A stretch of 64,000 nucleotides of DNA from Cherax quadricarinatus (taxonomy: Eukaryota > Arthropoda > Malacostraca > Decapoda > Parastacidae), in contig NC_091293.1 of NCBI RefSeq assembly GCF_038502225.1, forward strand, positions 15,811,865 through 15,875,864, in the 5' to 3' direction. Below are positions 12,379 to 23,160 of the stretch, in pieces. The position numbers and the translations under genes were made by a program. Within the stretch, counting starts at the first letter, position 1. The number at the start of each line of letters is the position of its first letter. Below the pieces are notes generated by a model. It searched no databases. It was not told where the DNA came from and saw only the letters and a program-made list of their open reading frames with translations.

Positions 12379-12789
12379 GTTGGACCTGATAGCTTGTGCT
12401 ACCAGGTCGGTTGCCGTGTTCCTCCCTTAAGTCAATGTGACCTGACCTGACTAGGTTGGGTGCATTGGCTTAAGCCGGTAGGAGACTTGGACCTGCCTCG
12501 CATGGGCCAGTAGGCCTTCTGCAGTGTTCCTTCGTTCTTATGTTCCTATGTTCTTATATGGGAGTAAGAGGGGGGAATCAGTAGGTAGGTGACAGCCAAG
12601 GCAGTAGGAGGGATGATGATTAGCGGAGGTCGGTAGGTAATGTGAGGTCACCGGTGACTACATCTTCACCTCTCATACTCTACCCACCACACTCCACCAC
12701 TCACCCTCTCACTACTTTAACTAAACATAAATAAATGGAAATAAGAATAAATGACGGGGACAGTGAATATTACTATTCTACTCAAACAC

Positions 12790-12799
12790 AGTTTATTAT
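12790..12799 (-). promoter_or_regulatory. polyadenylation signal of the LTR
   Basis: The minus strand reads GATAATAAACTG about 375 bp downstream of the TATA-like box. This fits the R/U5 region of an LTR. Confidence 0.4.
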
Positions 12800-13067
12800 C
12801 AAGTCCTTGTACAATAATATATTTGGGAACAGGAGTACATCATTGGGGTTTAGATAAATGGGGTGGTACACATAAGCAGTGAGACAGGGAAATACAATCA
12901 ACTTGACGAAAATGAATATAACTTACAAATAGTACAGAGGACAGTTCACTACAGGAACTAAGCCACAGGTCCCAAGACCTACACAGCAGGAGTACTGCTC
13001 CAAGCCAGTACTCTGCCCAATGTCTCCAAGAGTCTCCTCCAGAGACTTCAGCAGCCTTCTCCCGAGC

Positions 13068-13142
13068 CCTGCACCCCAGCAGCAGCTCCGCTCGAAGTCT
13101 CTGCTCAGGAGCTCTGCACCCCAGCAGCAGCTCCGCTCGAAT
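13068..13142. repeat. two direct copies of a 45-bp block in the LTR
   Basis: The motif gcaccccagcagcagctccg followed by ctcga occurs at 13071 and 13116, a 45-bp period covering just under two units. It sits right next to the TATA-like box on the minus strand, in the presumed R or leader region. Confidence 0.8.
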
Positions 13143-13164
13143 CTCCCTACTCAGCTCTTCCTTG

Positions 13165-13177
13165 GGCTTTTATGGTG
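13165..13177 (-). promoter_or_regulatory. TATA-like box of the LTR
   Basis: The minus strand reads CCATAAAAGCCC. It lies about 180 bp inside the LTR from its TG end, the usual U3/R distance, and upstream (on the minus strand) of the AATAAA-type signal. Function is inferred from position only. Confidence 0.45.
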
Positions 13178-13355
13178 GTCCAAGCACCCTCCACAACCAC
13201 GTGTACGACCTGACGCCTAAGTCTGACGCCGTCAAGAACAAAAGACCTCAGACGTGGGCGTGGCTACAGACGTTTGCCAAGGCAATGTGTGACCATATAA
13301 TTGGTTAAATTAGGTCTCCCTAGAGACCTCACAAGCCCAGCTGGACTACATCACA

Positions 13356-14165
13356 AGAGGAGAGGTGGAGGGAAGAGGAGAGGTGGATGGAAGAGGAGAG
13401 GTGGAGGGGAGAGGAGAGGTGGAGGGAAGAGGAGAGGTGGAGGGAAGAGGAGAGGTGGAGGGAAGAGGAGAGGTGGAGGGAAGAGGAGAGGTGGAGGGAA
13501 GAGAAGAGGTGGATGGAAGAGGAGAGGTGGAGGGAAGAGAAGAGGTAGAGGGAAGAGGAGAGGTGGAGGGAAGAGGAGAGGTGGAGGGAAGAGGAGAGGT
13601 GGAGGGAAGAGGAGAGGTGGAGGGAAGAGAAGAGGTGGAGGGAAGAGAAGAGGTGGAGGGAAGAGGAGAGGTGGAGGGAAGAGAAGAGGTGGAGGGAAGA
13701 AGAGAGGTGGAGGGAACAGGAGAGGTGGAGGGAAGAGAAGAGGTGGAGGGAAGAGGAGAGGTGGAGGGAAGAGGAGAGGTGGAGGGAAGAAGAGAGGTGG
13801 AGGGAAGAGGAGAGGTGGAGGGAAGAGGAGAGGTCGAGGGAAGAGGAGAGGTGAAGGGAAGAGGAGAGGTGTAGGAAAGAGAAGAGGTGGAGGGAAGAGG
13901 AGAGGTGGAGGGAAGAGGAGAGGTGGAGGGAAGAGGAGAGGTGGAGGGAAGAGGAGAGGTGGAGGGAAGAGGAGAGGTGGAGGGAAGAGGAGAGGGGGAG
14001 GGGAAAGGAGAGGTGGAGGGAAGACGAGAGGTGGAGGGGAGAGGAGAGGTGGAGAGAAGAGGAGAGGTGGAGGGAAGAGGAAAAGTGGAGGGAAGAGGAG
14101 ATGTGGAGGGAAGAGAAGAGGTGGAGGGAAGAGAAGAGGTGGAGAGAAGAGGAGAGGTTGGAAGA
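13356..14165. repeat. 18-bp purine minisatellite, right-hand continuation
   Basis: About 45 units of the same ggtggagggaagaggaga repeat as 7071-8413, with the same variants (gaagaga, ggtggatgg, ggtgaaggg). It resumes exactly in phase after the target duplication agag. This is the right part of an originally continuous array. Confidence 0.95.
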
Positions 14166-14400
14166 GAAGTGGAGAGCAAGAGGAGAGGAGGAAGGAGTAG
14201 AAGAGATAGAAGAGAATATAAGAAAAGAAGAAGACAAAAAGAGAGGAAGAGAAGAAGAGAAGAAGAAAATAGCTCGTGAAAGAGGAGAGAAGAGGAGAAG
14301 AAAAGAAAAACAAGAAACATGAAGAGAAGGAGAAAAATGAGCGAATGAGGAGAGACAATGAAACAGATGGAATGATAAGACGAGACGTGATTACAAGGAA
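14166..14400. other. A/G-rich degenerate transition between two minisatellites
   Basis: Irregular A- and G-rich sequence (agaagagaagaaga types) that links the 18-bp array to the 14-bp array. It has no clear period, gene or element ends. Confidence 0.7.
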
Positions 14401-16206
14401 AGACAGTGTTGGAAAGACAGTGTTGGAAGGACAGTGTTGGAAGGACAGTGATGGAAAGACAGTGTTGGAAGGAGAGTGTTGGAAGGACAGTATTGGAAGG
14501 ACAGTGTTGGAAGGACAGTGTTGGAAGGACAGTGTTGGAAGGACAGTATTGGAAGGACAGTGTTGGAAGGACAGTGTTGGAAGGACAGTGATGGAAGGAC
14601 AGTATTGGAAGGACAGTATTGGAAGGACAGTGTTGGAAGGACAGTGTTGGAAGGACAGTGTTGGTTGGATAGTGTTTGAAAGACAGTGTTGGAAGGACAG
14701 TGTTGGAAGGACAGTGTTGGAAGGACAGTGTTTGAAGGACAGTGTTGGAAGGACAACGTTGGATGGGAAGTGTTGGAAGGACTGTATTGGAAGGACAGTG
14801 TTGGAAGGACAGTGTTGGAAGGACAGTGTTGGAAGGAGAGCGTTGGGAGGACAGTGTTGGAAGGACAGTGTTTGAAGGACAGTTTTGGATGGACAGTGAT
14901 GGAAGGACAGTGTTGGAAGGACAGTGTTGGAAGGACAGTGTTGGAAGGATGGCGTTGGAAGGACAGCATTGGATGAGCAGTTTTGGAAGGACAGTGTTGG
15001 AAGGACAGTGTTGGAAAGACAGTGTTGGATGGACAGTGTTGGAAGGACAGTGTTTGATAGACAATGTCGGAAGGATAGTGTTGGAAGGACAGTGTTGGAA
15101 GGACAGTGTTGGAAGGACAGCGTTGGATGGGCATTGTTTATGAGGACAGTGTTGGAAGGACAGTGTTGGAAGGACAGTGTTGGAAGGACAGTGTTGGAAG
15201 GACAGCGTTGGATGGGCAATGTTGGAAGGACAGTGTTGGAAGGACAGTGTTGGAAGGACAGCGTTGGATGGGCAATGTTGGAAGGACAGTGTTGGAAGGA
15301 CAGTGTTGGAAGGACAGTGTTGGAAGGACAGTGTTCGAAGGACAGTGTTCGAAGGACAGTGTTTAAGGACAGTGTTGGAAGGATAGCTTTGGATGGGCAG
15401 TGTTGGAAGGACAGTGTTGGAAGGAGAGTTTTGGAAGGACAGTGTTGGAAGGACAGTGTTGGAAGGACAGTATTTGAAGGACAGTGCTGGAAGGACATCG
15501 TTGGAAGGATAGCGTTGGAAGAACATTGTTGGATGGGCAGTGTTGGAAGGACAGTGTTGGAAGTACAGTGTTGGAAAGACAGTGTTGGATGGACAGTGTT
15601 GGAAGGACAGTGTTGGATGGACAGTGTCGGAAGGACAGTGTTGGAAGGACTGTGTTGGAATTACAGTGTTGGAAGGACAGCGTTGGGTGGGCAGTGTTGG
15701 AAGGACAGTGGTGGAAGGACCGTGTTGGAAGGACAGTGTTGGAAGGACAGTGTTGGAAGAACAGTGTTTGAAGGACAGTGTTGAAAAAACAGTGTTGGAA
15801 GGACAGTGTTGAAAGGACAGTATTGGAAATACAGTGTTGGAAGGACAGCGTTTAATGGGCAGTGTTGGAAGGACAGTGTTGGAAGGACAGTGTTGGAAGG
15901 ACAGTTTTGGAAGGACAGTGTTTGGTTGACAGTGTTTGAAGGACAGTTTTGGAAGGACAGCTTTGGATGGTTAGTGTTGGAATGACATTGTTGGAAGGAC
16001 AGTTTTGGAAGGACAGTGTTGGAATGACAGTGTTGGGTGGGCAGTGTTGGAAGGACAGTGTTGGAAGGACAGTGTTGATAGGACAGTGTTGGAAGGACAG
16101 TGTTGAAAGGATAGTGTTGGAATTACAGTGTTAGAAGTGCAGCTTTGGATTGGCAGTGTTGGAAGGACAGTGTTGGAAGGACACTGTTGATGGACAGTGT
16201 TGGAAG
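14401..16206. repeat. 14-bp minisatellite, left part
   Basis: About 128 units of tgttggaaggacag (14 bp). Common variants are tattgg, gatgg, gcgttggatggg and tttgaagg. Because 14 is not divisible by 3, each strand cycles through all three frames, giving several overlapping open frames (for example MLEGQCWKDSVGRT) that are artefacts. The array ends in ttggaag at 16206, where LTR element copy A begins, and continues at 18731. Confidence 0.95.
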
Positions 16207-16534
16207 TATAACGAGTTTGTTTGGTAGTATAGTAGCGGGGTTCAAATGATGTACGTCTTCGGAGGCTTCTTACTTTATTGTTTAGTCGTGGTGGGTACAC
16301 AGGATTGTGTGTTGTGCCCATGGCCCGGGAGGGCCATCCCACGAGAGACGGCTAGGAGTAGGCATTGTGTCTTCCTGTTAGGCTGCTGTGTGAGTGAGAG
16401 CGAGGCAAAGGCAGGCAGGCTGCCGTCCCCACTGAGAGGCCTGGCTACAGAGGGCAGCATCTTAGTGCTGCGAAATATGAACTAAGCTGGCAGTCAGCAT
16501 GGGCTGTCTGTGCAGACAGGACAGGCTGTCTACA
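16207..16534 (-). repeat. LTR of copy A (3' LTR on minus strand)
   Basis: Matches the 18404-18730 repeat over its whole length with scattered substitutions and small indels, sharing blocks such as ggtgggtacacagg, gcccatggcccggg and gaaatatgaactaagctggc. Divergence between the two LTRs is clear by eye, so the insertion is not recent. Confidence 0.85.
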
Positions 16535-18403
16535 AACGCTCGGCCACCTACCTCGCGTCGTCCCGACTCGACAATACTGGTGGTAAAAGATACTCGGTCT
16601 CTCTCTCGTAGGAACAGGGCACAGAACACAAAATAAAAACATATATATACATATGGACATGGAAAAAAACTTCCTACAGGGAGGGAAGAAAAAAACATGT
16701 GGGGTGTGCTAAACATTATGGTCATAGGCAGTGAGCGTCGAAGGGCATAACTTCACGCCTTCTTGCGTCTGAACAGATACTGCAACACAGGAGACATCGC
16801 TGTGGCTGAGCTGTGACGTAACAGGGTACGGTCTCCTCTGGAACGGTGAAGGAGACATCGTAGGAGTCGCTGCAGGTTTCACTCAACCTGGGGCACGACA
16901 TGCTGGTGCCCTCGAGTGAGTCGTCGACTAAACTCGGCAACTGGGCAGGACTTCTGGCAAGCGACTCAGGAGGACACTTCTCGACTGGTACTGTCGCTGG
17001 GCTGTCACTGCCGGCGAGCGTGGAGCGAATTGTGGAGCGAGTCGTGGCAGAGACGACTGGGCGAAACATCTGGGAGTCATAACATCATACACCAGACTGC
17101 AGTGAGAGAGCTAGCCGTCAAAGTGACATCGTCTTTGTGCAGGCTGCTCACTGAAGCTTGTGACACGAGGCTGACACAGCGCCTGCCGACAGGGCTAACT
17201 GCGGCTTGACGAGTGTCATTCGGGAGTTGGAGTTATAGCAGAGGTTAGTCTAAGCGTCCCCAGACTTGTTTCTCTACATATAACTGCATTCTGAAGGTCG
17301 GGAGGTGAAGTGAAACAAATCTCGATGGGAATCGTAGCAGGTACGATTCTGCAGAACATCACGAGCGACGAGCATGAGAGCTTTCTGTACATGGGGGCTC
17401 ATACGCTCAGAGCTGACTGATAACAACTGTCAAACTCACTGGTCACATCGGGTGACTTAGCACAGTGGTGCTACTCAGGTCTGGCTCAGACCTCACTGGA
17501 CACACGGAAACTACACACCCGCAGTACACTAACATGTGAGAACACTGACTGAGAGGAATTAATTAACACACGACATATATCTTCTCTCAAACTTCTCGAC
17601 AATACTGAAATAATTACTAGAAACACTCGATTTGACATCATGTGATGTCAGGCGTGATGTTGCGAGGTGGCATCAGCAACACTGTGACGTCAGCAGACAT
17701 CTCGAGGTGACGTCAATGTGATGCGGGCAGCGGACCACAGCATGTGGCCTGGGACATCTGATAACTCACGTGGCTGATAGATCCACGTGACATCGCCCAC
17801 ACCCAATGTGGCGTCGGGATCCACGTGGCATCGTGATCTACGTGGCATGCTGATCCACGTAGCTTCGAGTGGCCTCGGGCACTCGGATACACAGTTCTGG
17901 CAATGAATTCACACGGAAAACAGCAGAAAACACAGCAGAGGGAGTGAGTAGTGGTGAGTGTATGGTAGACGGGTGAGCGTGAGTAGGGCGATCATGGGCA
18001 AGGTGAGGAACAGCCACTTCCTCCTCCCACAAACACGTGGAGAACTCACACTGGACGCAGAAATCGCCACAAAACTCACCTCTGGCTTGCTGAAACAGCT
18101 GTGCTGAGCGGAACAACAACAGCAACATACAAGTGACACTGAACACGTGACTTGAGAAACAGCGTGGGACGCTGTAGCGTGGGGTCACTGGGACGCCACT
18201 TACAATTCTCGGAGAATTTCGGCAAATTTCGGCTAGATCCTGCTTGTACCTGTGTCTGGATGCTGAAACGTGCAGACACGACATCAGGATAACTCGTTGA
18301 GAAACGGATGCTTCTTGCATGGGATGATGAAGTGAAGATGACTTCATTCCTTCCCTCCTTTCTCTGGCAAACACAACTGCTGCCACCACTGCTGCTACTA
18401 ATA
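16535..18403 (-). other. non-coding interior of LTR element copy A
   Basis: This 1.87-kb sequence is conserved with 35001-36887 in copy B. The longest minus-strand frame (about 180 codons, ending at 17838) gives no recognisable domain, and its frame is not kept in copy B. The minus strand contains CCAGAGGTGAGTTTTGTGG, which resembles a splice donor, at about 18066-18084, and a cluster of CACGTG-type motifs at 17765-17870. It probably acts as leader or packaging sequence rather than coding sequence (inference). Confidence 0.6.
17765..17870. promoter_or_regulatory. cluster of CACGTG/ACGTGG motifs in copy A
   Basis: Within about 105 bp, cacgtg, ccacgtgac, ccacgtggc, ctacgtggc and ccacgtagc recur in a loose 20-22 bp register around the core gatccacgtggcatcgtgat. 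CACGTG is a palindromic bHLH-type E-box core. The same cluster is present in copy B at about 36248-36345. A regulatory role is inference. Confidence 0.45.
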
Positions 18404-18730
18404 TTAAACAAGATTATTTGTTTGGTAGACTGTAAGCGGGTGGTTAATGATAAATCTTCTTCGGAGAGCTTCTTTGTTTTATTGTTAATGTCGTGGTGGG
18501 TACACAGGCTTGAGTGTTGTGCCCATGGCCCGGGCAGGGCCATCCCACGAGAGAGAGCTAGGAGTAGGCCTTGTGTCTTCCTGCTAGGCCACTGTGTGAG
18601 TGGGAGTGAGGCAAGGGCAGGCATGCTGAAGTGGCAACGCCTATAGGTGGCAGCACCAGCATGGCGCGAAATATGAACTAAGCTGGCAGACAGCATAGGC
18701 TGTCTGTGCAGACAGTACAGGCTGTCTACA
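18404..18730 (-). repeat. LTR of copy A (5' LTR on minus strand)
   Basis: Second long terminal repeat of copy A. It ends in gctgtctaca at 18730, immediately before the duplicated ggaag. On the minus strand this is where transcription would begin. The inner boundary is placed by alignment with the left LTRs of copies A and B (taacaagattatttg region). Confidence 0.82.
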
Positions 18731-19553
18731 GGAAGGACAGTGTTGGAAGGACAGTGTTGGAAGGACAGTGTTGGAAGGACAGCATTGAAAGGACACTGTT
18801 GTAAGGACACTGTTGGAAGAACAGTGTTGGAAGAGCACTCTTGGAAGGACAGTGTTGCAAGGACAGTGTTGAGAGGACACTGTTGGAAGGGCACTGTTGG
18901 AAGGACACTGTTGGAAGGCCACTGTTGGTAGGGCGGTGTTGGAAGGACAGTGTTGGAAGGACAGTGTTGGGAGGACAGTGTAGGAAGGACAGAGTTGGAA
19001 GGACAGTGTAGGAAGGACAGTGTTGGAAGGACAGTGTTGGAAGGACAGTGTAGGAAGGACAGTGTTGGAAGGACAGTGTGTGTAGGACAGTGTTGGAAGG
19101 ACAGTGTTGGTAGGACAGTGTTGGTACAACAGTGTTGTAAGGACAGAGATGGAATGACAGTGTTGGAAGGAGAGTGTTGGAAGGAGAGTGATGGTTGGAC
19201 ACTGTTGGAAGGACAGTGTTGGTAGGACAGTGTTGGAAGGAGAGTGATGGTTGGACACTGTTGGAAGGACAGTGTTGGTAGGACAGTGTTGGTAGGACAG
19301 TGTTGGAAAGAGAGCACTTGAAGGAGAGTGCTGGAAGGAGAGTGTTGGAAGGACAGTGTCGGGAAGAGAATGTTGGAGGGAGAGTGTTGGAAGGACAGTG
19401 TTGGAATGAGAGTGCTGGAAGGAGATTGCTGGAAGGAGTGTTGGAAGGAGAGTGTTGGAAGGAGAGTGTTTGAAGGAGTGTGCTGGAATGAGAGTGCTGG
19501 AATGATAGTGTTGGAAGGACAGTGCTGGAAACAGAGTGTTGGTAGGAGAGTGC
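18731..19553. repeat. 14-bp minisatellite, right part
   Basis: About 58 units of tgttggaaggacag continuing the array at 14401-16206. Distal units increasingly carry ggagagtg instead of ggacagtg. The array ends at about 19553 in non-repetitive sequence. Confidence 0.93.
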
Positions 19554-19795
19554 CACACAACACTGAGAACTCTCCTGTATATCACGACAAACTCTCTACC
19601 TTCACTTCATTCTCTAGCTAAAACCAAACCCACAAATAAAAATCCTATTATTGTCTTATGGTACACTTTGACCATCACTTTTTATTATTATTATTATTAT
19701 AACCGAGCATCACTTTCAGAGTGTACCATCGGGCATGTTACTTTAAGTATAGGTACTTAATAATACTAGCTTCCTGGAGTATAACTGGTAAGAGC
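19554..19795. other. no gene seen; short (TTA)n tract
   Basis: AT-rich sequence holding a small (tta)n microsatellite at about 19680-19700. I recognise nothing else here. Confidence 0.6.
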
Positions 19796-22665
19796 TTTGG
19801 AGGTCAACAGCCCCGCTGTCCTGTCTGAGACCAGGCCTCGTGGTAAATCAGGGTTTGATCAACAAGGCTGTTACTGCTGGCCATACCCAAAACTGACGTA
19901 CGAACCACTGCCTGGCTGGTCAGGTACTGACTTTAGATGCCTGTTCATTGCCTTCTTGAATACAGCCAGGGGTCTATTGGTAAACCCCCTTATTTATGCT
20001 GGGAGGCAGTTGAACAGTCTTGGGCCCCTGACACTTACGTGTTGTCTCTCAGTGTACCCGTGGCTCCCCTGCTTTTCAATGGGGGAATGTTGCATCTCCT
20101 GCCGAGTCAGTTGCTTTCAACATGAGTGATTTTCGTGTGCAAGTTTGGTACTAATCCCTCTAGGATTTTCCAAGAGTACATTATCATGTATCTCTCTCGC
20201 CTGCGTTCCAAGGAATACAAATCAAGGGAATTCAACCTTTCCCAGTAATTTAGGTGCCATATCGCACTTATGTGTGCCATGAAAGTTCTTTGTACACTCT
20301 CCAGGTCAGCAATTTCGCCTGCTAGAAGGAAGCAGTTAGTATTCCAGCCTAGAGAGAACAAGCGATTTGAAGAGAATCATCATGGGCTTGGCGTCCCTAA
20401 TGTTGAAGGTTTTCATTATCCATCCTATCATTTTCCTAACAGATGCGGTAGATACATTGTTGTGGTCTTTGAAGGCGAGATACTCTGACATTATCACTCC
20501 CAGGTTCTTCATATTACTTTTTTCGCTCTATGGTATGGTTAGAATTTGTGGTATACCTTGATACAGTTTAAATTTTCTCAAGTTTTCCATATCTAAGTAG
20601 TTGAAATTCCTCTTCATTGAACTTCATATTGTTTTGAGTGGCCCGTTTGAAGATTTGATTGATGTCCTCTTGGAGTCTTGCGGTATCTTCCATGGAGGAC
20701 ACTGTCATGGCAATTCGGATGTCATCCGCAAAGGACGACACTGAGCTATGGCTTACATCTCTGCCTATGTCAGATATGAGGATGAGGAATTGGATGGGAG
20801 CGAGTACTGTGACTTGTGGAACAGAGCTTTTCACTGTAGCTGCCTCAGATTTTACTCTGTCTATTATTACCCTTTATGTTCTATTTGTCAGGAAGTTATA
20901 GATCCATCTACCAACTTTTCCTGTTATTCCTTTATCAGGCATTTTGTGTGCTTTTACACCAGTGTCACACTTCTCGAAGGCTATTGAAAAGTCTGTGAAT
21001 ATACTACATCTGCATTTTGTTTATCCTCTATAGCATCCAGGACCTTGTCATAGTGGTCCAGTAGCTGGGACAGGCAAGAGCGACCTGCTCTAAACCCTTT
21101 TTGACCTGGGTTATGTAATTGATGTGTATTTAGGTGGTTGGGGATCTTGCTTTTTAGAACCCTTTCAAAGATTTTTATGATAATGGATATTAGTGCTATC
21201 GATCTGTAGTTCTTTGCAGTTGCTTTACTGCCAACTTTGTAGAGTGGGACTATGTTGTTTTTAGTGAGTGTGGGATGACCCCAGTGTCTATGCTCCCTCT
21301 CCATAAAATGCTGAAGGCATGTGACTGGGGGTTTCCTGCAATTCTTGACGAAGACGGAGTTCAATGAGTCTACACTAGGGCAGAGTGCATCGGCTTGCCA
21401 TTTATTGCCCTTTCAAAGTCTTGAGATGTTAGGATAATATCAGAGATTTTTGAGCTGACCAAATTTTGGGTCTCGTTCATAAAGAATTCATTTAGATTGT
21501 CAACCTTAATCTGGGTAATGGCTCGCTGAACATTGAGTTGTATTGGGACTTTAGTATCTCATTCATGTTTTTGGTGTCATCTGTGTATGTCTCATCTCTC
21601 CTAAGCAGCGGCCCAATACTGGATGTTGTTTTTCCCTTAGATTTGGCATAAGAGAAAAAAGTTTTTTTTTTTTTTTCTTAATTTCCTTTATGGTTTTTAG
21701 TTCTTCCTTCGATTCTTGTCTCTTATAAGATTCCTTCAGCTTAAGTTCGATATTTGCTGTTTCACTGACCAGTGTCTCCCTTCGTATTTCAGATATATTG
21801 GCCCCACTCAGCAGCTCTGTGAATCTTTGCCTTCGTCTATATAGGGAGCGTCTCTCTCCAAGTTTACATCTCTTCATTTTTTTCTTAACGGAATGTGCCT
21901 TGACAAGACCTCAAGAACCACGGGGTTAATTTTTTCTAGGCAAAGATTCGGCTCCGTGTTGTTTAGGATATCTTCCCAGCTTGTTTCATTTAGGACATGG
22001 TTGACTTATTCCCATTGTATGTTTTTCTTACTGAAGTTGAATTTTGTTAAGACACCCTTATGACTGATCACATTTTGCTGGTCAGGAGCCCTGTGCATAT
22101 CTGTACCTCTATTATGTTGTGATCTGAGTGTATTGTCTTTGATACAGTCATATTATGTACCAGATCGTCGCTGTTAGTGAAGATGAGGTCCAACGTATTT
22201 TCTACTCTTGTAGTCTCCAATATTTGTTGGTTTAATGTGAATTTGGTGCAGAGATTTAATAGCTCGTGTGTGTGTGAATTTTCATCTGAGCTGCCTCCTG
22301 GGGTGATCTCTGCTAAAATATTATTTGCTACACTCCTCCATTTTAGGTGTCTCAAGTTGAAATCTCCCAGAAGCAAGATTGGGGCAGGACTTGGGAGATT
22401 TTCCAGACAGCGGTCAATTTGCAGCAGCTGTTCCTGGAACTGCTGGGAAGTTGCATCCGGAGGCTTGTATACTACCACAATGACAAGATTGTGGTTCTCG
22501 ATCTTTACTGCCCAAACTTCAACTACATCATTTGAGGTGTTTAATAGTTCTGAGCAAATTAGCGAATCTGTGACGTACAATCCAAACCCCATCCCCTCTT
22601 TTTGCCTGTTTAATCTGTCGCATCTGAATAGGTTACAACCTGGGATCCATATTTCGTTGTACAAT
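19796..22665 (-). mobile_element. 5'-truncated N2 non-LTR retrotransposon (copy N2-1)
   Basis: On the minus strand this runs from inside the endonuclease domain (about 22665) through the reverse transcriptase to a 3' UTR ending near 19796 with a gaggcctggtc motif. The same order, protein blocks and 3' terminal motif appear in the long + strand copy at 37.25-43.04 kb. ORF1 and the 5' part are missing, as expected of incomplete reverse transcription. The coding remnants are split by many stops and frameshifts. Confidence 0.85.
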
Positions 22666-22673
22666 GAGTACAA
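20107..22673 (-). pseudogene. N2-1 ORF2 remnant: endonuclease and reverse transcriptase
   Basis: Reading the minus strand from 22665: endonuclease blocks IWIPGCNLF, VVVYKPPDAT, LLLGDFNLRHLKW and SDHNIIEV (22665-22068); a basic linker (21877-21563); RT core KNYRSIALISIIIKIFE, GFRAGRSCLSQLLDHYDK (21364-20981); PQVTVLAPIQFLILISD and SFADDIRIA (20834-20568); and a C-terminal domain with LERRRERYMIMYSWKILEG (20361-20107). The FADD box is present. RT motif A is damaged and several stops and shifts separate the blocks. This is a dead copy. Exact clade within the CR1/L2/Jockey group is not assignable by eye. Confidence 0.85.
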
Positions 22674-22778
22674 TGAAGTAATATAAAGATAATGATAAGG
22701 GATAAAGCACTGTATGCTTTGACAGTAGAATGACCAGATCGCCGAACAGCAATGAGCAGTACAAAGCTGCAGAAAACA

Positions 22779-22781
<3 letters not shown>

Positions 22782-22847
<66 letters not shown>
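22782..22847. repeat. (AAT)n microsatellite, tail of the SINE
   Basis: About 22 perfect aat triplets. On the minus strand it is (ATT)n and directly follows the 3' body of the tRNA-type SINE at 22848-23160, so it is best read as the SINE tail. Confidence 0.95.
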
Positions 22848-22848
<1 letters not shown>

Positions 22849-23160
22849 GGTCTTTATTTCTACAAGTACATGTACAAGGTATACAGTCCTAGCTGACATC
22901 AATGACATACTACTACATAGAAAGCCACTTGTTATGCAAAGCATTTCGGGCAAATTAGGTCAATTATGTCCTGGGATGCGACCACACCACTCAACTAACA
23001 CCCAGGTATCCATTTTACTTATGGATAAACATGGACAACAGGTGTAAGGAAACAAGCCCAATGTTTACACCCTTACTGGGAATCGAACCGCGGACCCTCA
23101 GCGTGTGAAGCGAGACCTTCGACACCAGGCGACAGACCACATAGCGGCGAGCAAGAAGAG
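22782..23160 (-). mobile_element. tRNA-derived SINE with (ATT)n tail
   Basis: On the minus strand the head holds GCGGTTCGATTCCC (23073-23087), a canonical RNA polymerase III B-box, preceded by a poor A-box-like CGCTATGTGGTC near 23145. A unique body follows, ending in tacttgtagaaataaagacc, and then (ATT)n. tRNA-like head, body and simple-repeat tail is the classic SINE plan. No target duplication was confirmed, so the outer limits are approximate. It needs an RT from a partner LINE to move. Confidence 0.72.

Larger units (their letters stand above)
8470..12557 (+). mobile_element. CR1-like non-LTR retrotransposon, near full length (CR1-1)
   Basis: The unit has a first ORF with an SGNH/GDSL-hydrolase-like domain, then an endonuclease plus reverse transcriptase ORF, a short 3' UTR, and a 3' end made of imperfect ttcttatg repeats (about 12528-12557). 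This layout (esterase-type ORF1, EEP endonuclease, RT, short 3' repeats, no poly-A) is characteristic of CR1 and relatives. The 5' limit lies somewhere between 8440 and 8505. Two 3' fragments of related elements occur at 44125-45350 and 45353-45730. ORF1 is broken once and ORF2 twice, so this copy is dead. Confidence 0.85.
8414..13355 (-). mobile_element. LTR-type insertion, probably a solo LTR, later split by CR1
   Basis: The insertion begins TGTCATGTAG and ends CTACATCACA, so its ends are near-perfect inverted repeats of the TG...CA kind expected of LTRs. The 4-bp target duplication agag (8410-8413 and 13356-13359) flanks it, and removing the insertion restores the 18-bp satellite exactly in phase. 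The LTR pieces are 8414 to about 8470 and about 12558-13355. Read on the minus strand, the right piece has a TATA-like box, a duplicated 45-bp block and an AATAAA-type signal in the order of U3-R-U5. The part between is a CR1-like element that landed inside. No gag or pol of its own is visible. That it is a solo LTR is inference; the exact CR1/LTR boundary on the left is uncertain. Confidence 0.7.
12558..13355 (-). repeat. main LTR segment, minus orientation
   Basis: This 0.8-kb stretch has no open frame of note. On the minus strand it starts TGTGATGTAG at 13355, passes a CCATAAAAG box near 13170, a tandem 45-bp duplication, and a polyadenylation hexamer at about 12791-12797, the order expected of an LTR. 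Near its far end lies TGTGAGGTCACCGG (about 12640). A similar GTGAGGTCAC is found in the left piece at about 8451, supporting, weakly, that both pieces belong to one LTR. Confidence 0.55.
16207..18730 (-). mobile_element. non-autonomous LTR retrotransposon, copy A
   Basis: Two direct repeats of about 328 bp (16207-16534 and about 18404-18730) flank a 1.87-kb interior. The 5-bp target duplication ggaag (16202-16206, 18731-18735) surrounds it, and removing the element rejoins the 14-bp satellite in perfect phase. On the minus strand the LTR begins TGTAGACAGCC. Just after the 5' LTR (about 18370-18392) the minus strand has TGGTGGCAGCAG, a plausible tRNA primer-binding site. The interior has no gag, protease, RT or integrase, so the element must have moved with enzymes supplied elsewhere. 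Copy B at 34675-37208 has the same structure. I do not recognise the family. Confidence 0.85.

Noticed and set aside
13346..15526. A 726-codon minus-strand frame through two satellites
   Set aside because: It is produced by the 18-bp and 14-bp repeats and changes character exactly at their border. No gene evidence.
17838..18389. A 183-codon minus-strand frame in LTR element A as a gag gene
   Set aside because: No recognisable motif, and the frame is not maintained in copy B although the DNA aligns.
22177..22686. A 169-codon + strand frame
   Set aside because: Antisense shadow of the N2-1 endonuclease domain.
23060..23160. A functional tRNA gene on the minus strand
   Set aside because: The B box is good but the A box is poor, and the sequence continues into a SINE body with an (ATT)n tail.
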